Positions 1 to 4,962 of a stretch of DNA of 5,402 nt are shown in pieces. The notes under the pieces are model-generated. The model was not told where the DNA came from. It searched no databases and saw only the letters and a program-made list of their open reading frames with translations. Position 1 is the stretch's first letter. The number at the start of each line of letters is the position of its first letter. Source of the stretch: Syntrophomonadaceae bacterium (GTDB lineage Bacteria; Bacillota_B; Syntrophomonadia; Syntrophomonadales; Syntrophomonadaceae); the NCBI GenBank assembly GCA_030627145.1, contig DAOUSQ010000083.1, forward strand, positions 1-5,402, given 5' to 3'. The position numbers and the translations under genes are program-made.

Positions 1-1
1 G

Positions 2-109
2 AAAGATTATACTAGTGCAGGATACTATGGAAATAGATTTCACAACGATGCGGTGAGTGCCGGAGAACCCGCGTCTATTAAACTTCGTTGTTGTACTTTC
101 CATGCCTAA
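2..109 (+). other. Possible 3' end of a plus-strand gene, unidentified
   Basis: From base 2 a plus-strand frame is open for 35 codons and ends at TAA (107-109). It includes SAGYYGNRFHNDAVSAGEP and ends LRCCTFHA. The mix of aromatic, Gly, Asn and Asp residues looks protein-like, but I do not recognise a family. If real, it is the tail of a gene entering from the left and converging on the DUF512 gene, whose stop lies 8 nt beyond. The opposite strand is also open, from an ATG at 103 to the window edge (MESTTTKFNRRGFSGTHR...), but that ATG has no good ribosome binding site. The stretch contains nested inverted repeats, so a structured RNA or the end of a mobile element is an alternative. Confidence is low because only about 100 bases are visible. 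Confidence 0.25.
42..91. repeat. Nested inverted repeats at the left edge
   Basis: ACAACGA (42-48) is the exact reverse complement of TCGTTGT (85-91). Inside it, GCGG (50-53) pairs with CCGC (69-72). The result is a 7-bp outer and a 4-bp inner stem. Neither strand has a run of T after the stem, so this is not an ordinary intrinsic terminator for the DUF512 gene. It could be part of a structured RNA or a mobile-element end, or it could be chance. Confidence 0.35.
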
Positions 110-117
110 TATGAAAT

Positions 118-1419
118 TTAAGATAATAATATACATCGAACAAGAGATTCTGCACTGCAAGCAACCACGTGAATATCAGCCTTACTCGCATCTATTATCT
201 GTTTTAAACTAACATCATCTAATAGTACATCCTGTCCTTCTTTAAAAACTATATCAGGTAGAATTACCTTTTTTCCAGTATACCTATTACCCAACGCATT
301 AATTATATCGTTTCCTGTCAACAAACCGGTCACTGATACGTTTCCACCAAAAAATTTATTATTTACCCGGATAATATGTACCGATAAACCTCTTATTTTG
401 TTCAAGCGATCGACAATGGGATTTAATACTGGTAACGCTGACACACCCGTTATTACATACGCTTCACTATTTTTGATTTGTAAAGGTAATGAAGGCTCCA
501 ACTCAGCAAAATCATCTAATAATATTCTTGATAAACCTATCCCATTTTCCACCTGACAATAATCATCATAATACCTAGCATCGGGAAAATCCTTTTTAGC
601 TATTATATAAAATTCATCTGCCAGGTAAATAAATCCCCGGTTAAATTGCCTGCGAAATCTATCGTGAAACCTATCCGTTATTTTGATTATTTCTCTGGCT
701 TCATTCCCGGTAAATGACCGGAGTTCCTGTAGTTTATAACGATGCCCCGTCAATCCTACCGGTACTATACCAATAGAACAAACAGAAGGATGGTATTTCG
801 ACAGTTCACAAATAGTTTCTTCTAATACTTTACCGTCATTTATTCCCGGACAGAGTACAATTTGTGTATGTACTTCAATACCGGCATCTTTTAAACGCTG
901 CAAATCCTGTCTTATGTTTCTTGCATTAGGATTTCTTAACATCCTGCCCCTGAGCTCAGGATCCATACAGTGAACAGATACATATAAAGGACTAAGCCTC
1001 ATCTCTAATATTTTTTGCCAATCTTTTTCTTTTAAATTACTCAAGGTTATAAAGTTGCCAAAAAGAAAGGAATACCTGTAATCATCATCTTTAATATACA
1101 GCGTTCCCCTCATATTATCCGGCAGCTGGTCAATAAAACAAAAAATACAGTGGTTATTACATACTTTCATCCGGTCAAAGACCAGGCCTTCAAATATCAA
1201 GCCAATTTCCTCATCATAATCTTTTTCCACTTCAACAGTCCACAATTCATCATCCTGCTTTTTTATATCAAGTACAATAAAATCCTCCTGGGAATAAAAC
1301 TTATAATCAAGAATATCATTTATTTCGTTTCCATTAATAGATATTAATTCATCCCCTGCATTCAACCCCACATCTTCTCCTATACTATTCTCCATTACTT
1401 TTTTAATAATTGCGCCCAT
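118..1419 (-). CDS. PDZ / radical-SAM-like / DUF512 protein
   Basis: A 433-residue cytoplasmic Fe-S protein of unknown substrate. Residues about 3-50 form a PDZ-like domain (VGLNAGDELISINGNEI). A central radical-SAM-like part follows, with a cysteine cluster C87-X3-C91-X2-C94 (VCNNHCIFCFIDQLP) that matches the CX3CX2C pattern binding a [4Fe-4S] cluster and S-adenosylmethionine. The C-terminal half, about 215-420, is DUF512, with the conserved-looking stretch GGNVSVTGLLTGNDI near 358-372. The length and domain order fit the family, which also includes a cyanobacterial 'FeS-containing oxidoreductase' group; no reaction has been established as far as I know. The ATG at 1419 has a strong upstream site, GGGAGGGTGG (1435-1426), 6 nt away. 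It lies 230 nt after the DUF3189 pair, so it may have its own promoter, although I found no convincing one. No transmembrane segment is visible. The family call is confident; the function is not. Confidence 0.9.
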   Translation of the reverse strand: MGAIIKKVMENSIGEDVGLNAGDELISINGNEINDILDYKFYSQEDFIVLDIKKQDDELWTVEVEKDYDEEIGLIFEGLVFDRMKVCNNHCIFCFIDQLPDNMRGTLYIKDDDYRYSFLFGNFITLSNLKEKDWQKILEMRLSPLYVSVHCMDPELRGRMLRNPNARNIRQDLQRLKDAGIEVHTQIVLCPGINDGKVLEETICELSKYHPSVCSIGIVPVGLTGHRYKLQELRSFTGNEAREIIKITDRFHDRFRRQFNRGFIYLADEFYIIAKKDFPDARYYDDYCQVENGIGLSRILLDDFAELEPSLPLQIKNSEAYVITGVSALPVLNPIVDRLNKIRGLSVHIIRVNNKFFGGNVSVTGLLTGNDIINALGNRYTGKKVILPDIVFKEGQDVLLDDVSLKQIIDASKADIHVVACSAESLVRCILLS

Positions 1420-1631
1420 TTTGCGCCACCCTCCCGGGAAAATTTAAAATCTTACTAGTAAATCTCTTCTTAATCCCCTTCGATAAATTCGCCAATGACT
1501 GGAAATTTCCTGCTAAGAAAGAAAATATGAAAAATATACCCATGGGATTTAAAAATGTTATGGAATACTTATTACAAGTGGATAAAATGATTTGTCCTGT
1601 TCCTTTAATAGAACAAATGAATCTTCGATAA
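1410..1631 (+). other. Protein-like plus-strand frame, possible gene remnant
   Basis: This 73-codon frame starts at a TTG inside the 5' end of the DUF512 gene and ends at TAA (1629-1631), filling the gap between two minus-strand genes. Its second half looks unusually protein-like (FANDWKFPAKK, then MGFKNVMEYLLQVDKMICPV) and contains an ATG at 1527 that would give 34 residues. No ribosome binding site precedes either start beyond a purine-rich AAGAAAG, and I do not recognise the sequence. It may be a decayed gene or transposase fragment, or a chance frame in an untranslated region. Confidence 0.2.
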
Positions 1632-1649
1632 GTTAAGAAATGAGGGATT
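1420..1649. other. Intergenic region between DUF512 and DUF3189 genes
   Basis: This 230-nt gap holds the 5' leader of the DUF512 gene, including its Shine-Dalgarno site at 1435-1426, a terminator-like hairpin at 1590-1618 and the plus-strand frame described separately. On the minus strand I looked for sigma-A and sporulation-sigma promoters. The best sigma-A-like pair is TTGGCG, then 17 nt, then TAAGAA, which is too weak to call. Confidence 0.5.
1590..1618 (-). terminator. Weak terminator-like hairpin after the DUF3189 pair
   Basis: Read on the minus strand, ATTTGTTCT pairs with AGGACAAAT (9 bp including one G-T pair) around an 11-nt loop, and CATTTTATC follows. The stem is AT-rich and the T run has only four bases, so termination would be inefficient. 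It lies 32 nt past the stop of the second DUF3189 gene, which is a sensible position. Confidence 0.3.
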
Positions 1650-2093
1650 TCAATTGTTGCTTAAACTTATTTTAAATTCCTCTACGTCTTTTCGTATATG
1701 ATTTAATTCTTTTTTTAAAATGTATTTAGATAAATACCTGTTCCATAATTTTCCGCCTAATATATCAGGTATCTTACTCAATAACCATATAATTTTCTCT
1801 CCTTTAATACACAACGGCTTCACGATCAAATCCCGGGAAGAATAACCCAGAATTTGTACCAGGTCTTCAATACTCTTTTTTCCTATTAAAACATCTCTCC
1901 CTGCTCCCAGGGTATATACTTGATTACCTTTTTCATCTTCATCAATAAAAATAGGAAAACCACTTTTATCTTTTGCTACATCACCAAAGCCTTTAATCAT
2001 TTTAAAATTGTTATCATTTAACTGTCCTAAATATATATTAGCAGCAATCAGTGCCTGGTGAACACCTGTCGTTCCTAAGAATATTATTTTCAT
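1650..2093 (-). CDS. DUF3189 family protein, divergent second copy
   Basis: A 147-residue soluble protein of unknown function. It is a paralogue of the gene just upstream, with the same start pattern (a beta strand, then a Gly-rich turn with His12: MKIIFLGTTGVHQALIAAN) and the shared motif DEDEKGNQVYTLG at 51-63, matching CDEYGNEVYVLG in the neighbour. It differs in three ways: the Cys at position 7 is replaced by Gly, the HSS stretch is replaced by HQA, and the C-terminus is Lys/Glu-rich (YILKKELNHIRKDVEEF) without the LGRP segment. The ATG at 2093 directly follows the TAA of the first copy. Its ribosome binding site, AGAGGAG, lies inside the end of that gene 7 nt before the ATG, so the two are probably translationally coupled. 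No signal peptide or clear membrane segment is seen. Confidence 0.8.
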   Translation of the reverse strand: MKIIFLGTTGVHQALIAANIYLGQLNDNNFKMIKGFGDVAKDKSGFPIFIDEDEKGNQVYTLGAGRDVLIGKKSIEDLVQILGYSSRDLIVKPLCIKGEKIIWLLSKIPDILGGKLWNRYLSKYILKKELNHIRKDVEEFKISLSNN

Positions 2094-2567
2094 TTATTTA
2101 CTCCTCTGTATATTATTAAGAATTTTTAAACGAGTTATTTCCACCAGGTTAACCAGGTTTAAAAAAGCATTTCTCGTACCTACACTCAGTACAGGACGTC
2201 CCAGGGAAACCATCCCTATTCTTCTAGAGGTAAAACCTCCTAATTTCATGGCCCAGTTAATCCTGTTCATGCAATTAACAGCAATCACCTGATCTTTAGC
2301 CCCCAGAATTTCTGCTATACCCATTAAAACATTAGAATACCGGTCTCCAAGACTTTTCTTTCCCAATACATAAACCTCATTTCCGTATTCATCACAGCCC
2401 ATAAAACGAATGGATCCAAAATCTTCATTATTGGTCTTATCAAAATATGGAAGAGCCATTAGTTCTTCCATAGTAGGAGGCCGGTTCTTTCCTATTAAAC
2501 CTATATGTAAGGCAGCTGCTGTTACTGAGGAATGAGACCCTCCAAAACAGTAATATATAACTTTCAT
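2094..2567 (-). CDS. DUF3189 family protein, canonical copy
   Basis: A 157-residue protein that I recognise as DUF3189, a clostridial family without assigned function. The N-terminus MKVIYYCFGGSHSSVTAAA carries the family-type C7-F-G-G-S-H12-S-S motif, which resembles a nucleotide- or phosphate-binding turn after the first beta strand. PYFDK follows at 40-44, then MGCDEYGNEVYVLG (56-69), and a C-terminal SLGRPVLSVGTRN (121-133). The length is normal for the family as I recall it. The start ATG at 2567 has an excellent site, GGAGGT, with 5-nt spacing. It is the first gene of a two-gene unit with the divergent copy and follows a 250-nt gap, so it probably has its own transcription start. The possible roles of Cys7 and His12 are inferred only from their position. 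Confidence 0.85.
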   Translation of the reverse strand: MKVIYYCFGGSHSSVTAAALHIGLIGKNRPPTMEELMALPYFDKTNNEDFGSIRFMGCDEYGNEVYVLGKKSLGDRYSNVLMGIAEILGAKDQVIAVNCMNRINWAMKLGGFTSRRIGMVSLGRPVLSVGTRNAFLNLVNLVEITRLKILNNIQRSK

Positions 2568-2584
2568 ACAATACCTCCGGCATA

Positions 2585-2619
2585 TTTAGTTAATAGTGAA
2601 TAGATAGTAGAGAATAGTT
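2585..2619. repeat. Degenerate 7-bp tandem repeat (AATAGTG-like)
   Basis: Five consecutive 7-bp units can be read on the plus strand: TTTAGTT, AATAGTG, AATAGAT, AGTAGAG and AATAGTT. The core xxTAGxx is kept in all of them. From memory, similar TTCACTA/TAGTGAA heptamer runs are scattered in intergenic regions of some clostridial genomes. This run sits about 20 nt before the first DUF3189 start, within its leader. It may be a decayed slippage array. Confidence 0.55.
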
Positions 2620-2622
2620 AAC

Positions 2623-2647
2623 GGAGGGAAAACTTTGTTTTCCCTTC
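2623..2647. repeat. Strong 11-bp inverted repeat
   Basis: GGAGGGAAAAC (2623-2633) pairs with GTTTTCCCTTC (2637-2647) around a 3-nt loop, with one G-T pair if read on the plus strand. On the minus strand no T run follows, since the next bases are GTTAACTATT. It is therefore not a typical intrinsic terminator for the upstream operon. It could protect the DUF3189 leader, bind a regulator, or be the stem of a small repeat element together with the adjoining heptamers. Confidence 0.5.
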
Positions 2648-2780
2648 ATCAAATAATTAGCAAATGTTTACCATTTAATAGCTTTCAACTATTGATTTCC
2701 TTCATTGGTGAAAACAGTATCCTAAAGTTCTATATACAATATGGTACTCAGGTTAAATCCCCCCGACATTTTAGTTTCAT

Positions 2781-2801
2781 AAAAACCTGCGTCTAACTCA
2801 G
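2781..2801 (-). terminator. Very weak terminator candidate after the YIEGIA partner gene
   Basis: On the minus strand, CTGAGTTAGACGCAG can fold into a 5-bp stem with one mismatch, followed by GTTTTT. The T run is right, but the stem is short and imperfect. It starts 17 nt after the stop of the small gene. It is listed because it is the only stem with a T run at the end of the block. Confidence 0.2.
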
Positions 2802-2817
2802 AACAATGCAAGCAAAA

Positions 2818-3012
2818 TCAATGTTTGCAAATAAAATAAATACCATTTTCTAAGTCATGTACTACTCCCCCAAGTATTCTTGCCAGCAACAGACTAATTC
2901 TTTCCTGTTCTTTTCGGTCAGCAGCCAGGAATACCGGGCACCCACCACTCTGCACCTTACTCATATCGCCCGTTACAATAGCCAAAATATATTCGTTTAA
3001 CCCGGTATCCAT
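2818..3012 (-). CDS. Small YIEGIA partner protein ('capping complex subunit')
   Basis: A 64-residue protein matching the small family that I recall being named 'capping complex subunit for YIEGIA'. It begins MDTGLNEYILAIVTGD, continues with a Gly-Gly-Cys-Pro turn (23-26) and an amphipathic helix (about 33-47, RKEQERISLLLARIL), and ends HDLENGIYFICKH. The predicted pattern is beta-alpha-beta, small and soluble, with no membrane segment, so it probably binds the cytoplasmic part of the YIEGIA protein. The ATG at 3012 is 2 nt after the stop of that gene, with GGCGG about 10 nt upstream, a layout that favours co-translation. No biochemical role is established. The name implies complex formation, but I know of no direct proof. 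The family call rests on size, motifs and position. Confidence 0.8.
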   Translation of the reverse strand: MDTGLNEYILAIVTGDMSKVQSGGCPVFLAADRKEQERISLLLARILGGVVHDLENGIYFICKH

Positions 3013-3014
3013 TT

Positions 3015-3905
3015 TTAATCTGCCGCCTTTCTACCAAAAAAGCTACTTAGAGTTGTCCCTCTAGTTGTTTCGAGAACCGGTACTCTTTTAATTATTTCAA
3101 TAAGATAGTCAATATCTGGTTCATTGGCAACAAGAAAAAATGCCAGGTACCCTTTATCAACCTGTTTCCTGACCATAGGTATCAAGTCTATTTCATTAAT
3201 ATCTACTTTAGTTCCAAGGATTGATACAGCATCATGAATTATTGCCATACGTTGGCCCGGGGCATGTAAGGTTATACGGGCATTATCATCTTTGGGTTTA
3301 ATAATTACACCCATACCTTCTTGCATAATTTTTTCCCTGGTCTCCGGCAAACCGATATTCATTATTACTACATCATTAACCTTAAGAAGAGAACCATCAA
3401 AATAGACATGCCCTTTCTTTACTTGAGCAATATCATCAATATAGGATCCACTCATTAACCTTCCAGATATTAATATGACTATTGGCCCTACAATAAAAAT
3501 ATATTTCCATCCAAAAAAGTACACAACCGTACTGGTAATAAGTGATGCAAATATAACCAGATAATTTCTCGCTTCAAAAACCCTGGCTATTCCTTCAATA
3601 TAATCGGTACCCCTGGAAACTAATTTTGTTTCTTCCAATTTATTTAGAGTTTCCCTTTCCATATTTCTAATATCTCTAAACTGCTGAGCAGCAAGTACAA
3701 GAAAGGTTACTGCAACATAGTCAGGCTTGGCAATAGCAGGCACGGCAACTGCACCCAGGCTTGCCGCTATAAAGCCCAGTGACAGGTGGGTAAGGTGCCC
3801 GTGAGGATATGTCGGATAATTTCGATAATCATTACGCAGCATTACCCACCTGTCAATAAATCCTACAACGATTCCAGCCAGGATTACTATTCCGTATTTC
3901 TCCAT
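3015..3905 (-). CDS. YIEGIA family membrane protein
   Basis: A 296-residue integral membrane protein carrying the signature YIEGIA at residues 102-107, which names the family. Other family-type stretches are MLRNDYRNYPTYPHGHL (22-38), LSLGFIAASLGAVAVP (41-56), QFRDIRNMERETL (75-87), MNIGLPETREKI (182-193) and HAPGQRMAI (214-222). Hydrophobic segments at about 5-19, 41-58, 63-74, 114-130 and 134-150 suggest four or five membrane passes, followed by a soluble domain of about 140 residues ending near VPVLETTRG. I recall Bacillus subtilis YphB, encoded beside der and linked to sporulation, as a relative, but could not check. The ATG at 3905 follows the spoIIP stop by 1 nt. The nearest good site, AGGGGAT, is about 17 nt away, so translation probably depends on coupling to spoIIP. 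The function is unknown. A role in the sporulating cell envelope is inferred from the neighbours. Confidence 0.88.
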   Translation of the reverse strand: MEKYGIVILAGIVVGFIDRWVMLRNDYRNYPTYPHGHLTHLSLGFIAASLGAVAVPAIAKPDYVAVTFLVLAAQQFRDIRNMERETLNKLEETKLVSRGTDYIEGIARVFEARNYLVIFASLITSTVVYFFGWKYIFIVGPIVILISGRLMSGSYIDDIAQVKKGHVYFDGSLLKVNDVVIMNIGLPETREKIMQEGMGVIIKPKDDNARITLHAPGQRMAIIHDAVSILGTKVDINEIDLIPMVRKQVDKGYLAFFLVANEPDIDYLIEIIKRVPVLETTRGTTLSSFFGRKAAD

Positions 3906-3906
3906 A

Positions 3907-4962
3907 TTATTTGCTGATAGATCCCCTGTTTAGGAGATAATATCCTCCACCTGCAGCTGCCAGAACAACTACGATAAATAATATCGCTTTAAATGCTCCC
4001 TGATTATCTTTTGCCGCTGGTTTAGCTGCTGGTTCACCAGTAACTCCAGATGTATTACCTACCCCCAGGACAACTGGTAGAGTCTCAGCAAACAACTCCC
4101 CCCCTTTTTGTGCTTCTTCCTTTTTATTGGTATGGGCTCCAACTTCTATCAGCATAGCACGGGGGCTTAAATCCTGGTTATAATCACCTTTACCCATATA
4201 TATGCCGTTAGAAAGACCCGGTTCTTTCTTATCCATTACCGCCTTGATTCTTTTGGCAAATTCCAGGTTGGTTTTCATATTGGGATTCTGCCTTCCAACT
4301 ACCAGCTTTATTTTTGTAACATCTTTCCCCCCTACCTCGGTCTGGTATTCATCAGGTGGAGTAGAATCACGGTGGACATCAAGAATTACATCTGGCCCCT
4401 CCTTTAACAGAGTAGCAGCAGTTTTCCTTGAACGGCTATATGCATTAATATCATGTGGGTTATGGTTATTTTCGCTGTAATCAACTTTAAATCCCAGCTC
4501 TTGTAATTTATCCGCCAGAGCTTTTCCTACATCATATATTCCGCCTTCACCATCAATACTTTCCTTACCATCGGAAGGCACATAGGATTCATCACTGTGA
4601 GTATGATAAATAGCAATCTCAGGTTTTTTGTTCCCGGATACAGCTGGGATTACTTTATTATTTATTATCCAGGCGTTTTTTTGTGTATCAAAATCTATAT
4701 CAGGCATCTTTTCCTGTCCTTGATAAACACAACGTGCGGTATCACCAACAATTTCAACCACTTTAAATCTTGCGTTATCAGCACTTATATATTCATCACC
4801 CACATATACCTGCATACCGGTCTGATGGATAATGTTATTATTTTCATCAACCAGGGTAAAGTGTTCCCCACCTGGTCTTTCTTGATGTGAAGCCAGTGTT
4901 GCACTACACAGGCTTAATACAAAAATAATCAGTAGAGGTAGTATAATAATACGCTTATTCAC
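3907..4962 (-). CDS. spoIIP: SpoIIP, engulfment cell-wall hydrolase
   Basis: Stage II sporulation protein P. In the SpoIID-SpoIIM-SpoIIP complex this zinc amidase/endopeptidase cuts peptidoglycan so that the mother-cell membrane can migrate around the forespore. Counting from GTG 4962 (351 residues), the order is: a hydrophobic export signal or anchor (about 4-25), a beta-rich N-terminal part (33-107), the catalytic domain (116-300) and a Pro/Ala linker. A second hydrophobic segment (324-343) lies near the C-terminus. Catalytic-type motifs are IYHTHSDESY (118-127), DVHRD (195-199), YNQDLSPRAMLIEVG (261-275) and HTN. Likely metal and catalytic residues are H120, E125, H197 and E273, inferred from the amidase fold. 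A GTG at 4971 would add three residues, but AAGGGGTGA at 4976-4968 sits 5 nt before GTG 4962, so I prefer the latter. The start overlaps the upstream gene's stop by 8 nt. The C-terminal membrane segment is unlike the textbook Bacillus protein. SigmaE control is expected from known biology, but no promoter is visible here. Confidence 0.95.
   Translation of the reverse strand: MNKRIIILPLLIIFVLSLCSATLASHQERPGGEHFTLVDENNNIIHQTGMQVYVGDEYISADNARFKVVEIVGDTARCVYQGQEKMPDIDFDTQKNAWIINNKVIPAVSGNKKPEIAIYHTHSDESYVPSDGKESIDGEGGIYDVGKALADKLQELGFKVDYSENNHNPHDINAYSRSRKTAATLLKEGPDVILDVHRDSTPPDEYQTEVGGKDVTKIKLVVGRQNPNMKTNLEFAKRIKAVMDKKEPGLSNGIYMGKGDYNQDLSPRAMLIEVGAHTNKKEEAQKGGELFAETLPVVLGVGNTSGVTGEPAAKPAAKDNQGAFKAILFIVVVLAAAGGGYYLLNRGSISK

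Larger units (their letters stand above)
2568..2817. other. Non-coding gap with repeats and small hairpins
   Basis: This 250-nt gap separates the spoIIP/YIEGIA block from the DUF3189 pair. It contains the Shine-Dalgarno site of the first DUF3189 gene (GGAGGT, just upstream of 2567), a degenerate heptamer repeat, an 11-bp hairpin and several shorter inverted repeats (AAATG/CATTT at 2662-2676, AATAG/CTATT at 2677-2693, TTCA/TGAA at 2701-2712). No open frame of useful length with a start site is present. I could not identify a convincing promoter. Confidence 0.6.

Noticed and set aside
1150..1347. Plus-strand frame of 65 codons inside the DUF512 gene
   Set aside because: It lies fully antisense to a confidently assigned gene, is low-complexity Ile/Phe/Asn-rich, and has no ribosome binding site.
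1600..1616. TGTTC-N8-GAACA palindrome, considered as a LexA-type operator
   Set aside because: Firmicute LexA boxes have GAAC-N4-GTTC. The half-site order and spacing here are wrong, and it overlaps the longer hairpin at 1590-1618.
2735..2743. CATATTGTA on the minus strand, resembling a sigmaE/sigmaK -10 element (CATAnnnTA)
   Set aside because: No matching -35 element lies at the required distance, and a 9-base match in AT-rich DNA is common.
4202..4480. Plus-strand frame of 92 codons inside spoIIP
   Set aside because: It is antisense to the conserved catalytic region of spoIIP. Its openness follows from the codon use of that gene.
4597..4890. Plus-strand frame of 97 codons inside spoIIP
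   Set aside because: It is antisense to the N-terminal half of spoIIP and has no start signal or recognisable motif.
4914..4962. SpoIIP as a lipoprotein because of the Cys near residue 19
   Set aside because: The sequence before the Cys is LSL, lacking the small residue needed directly before a lipobox Cys.
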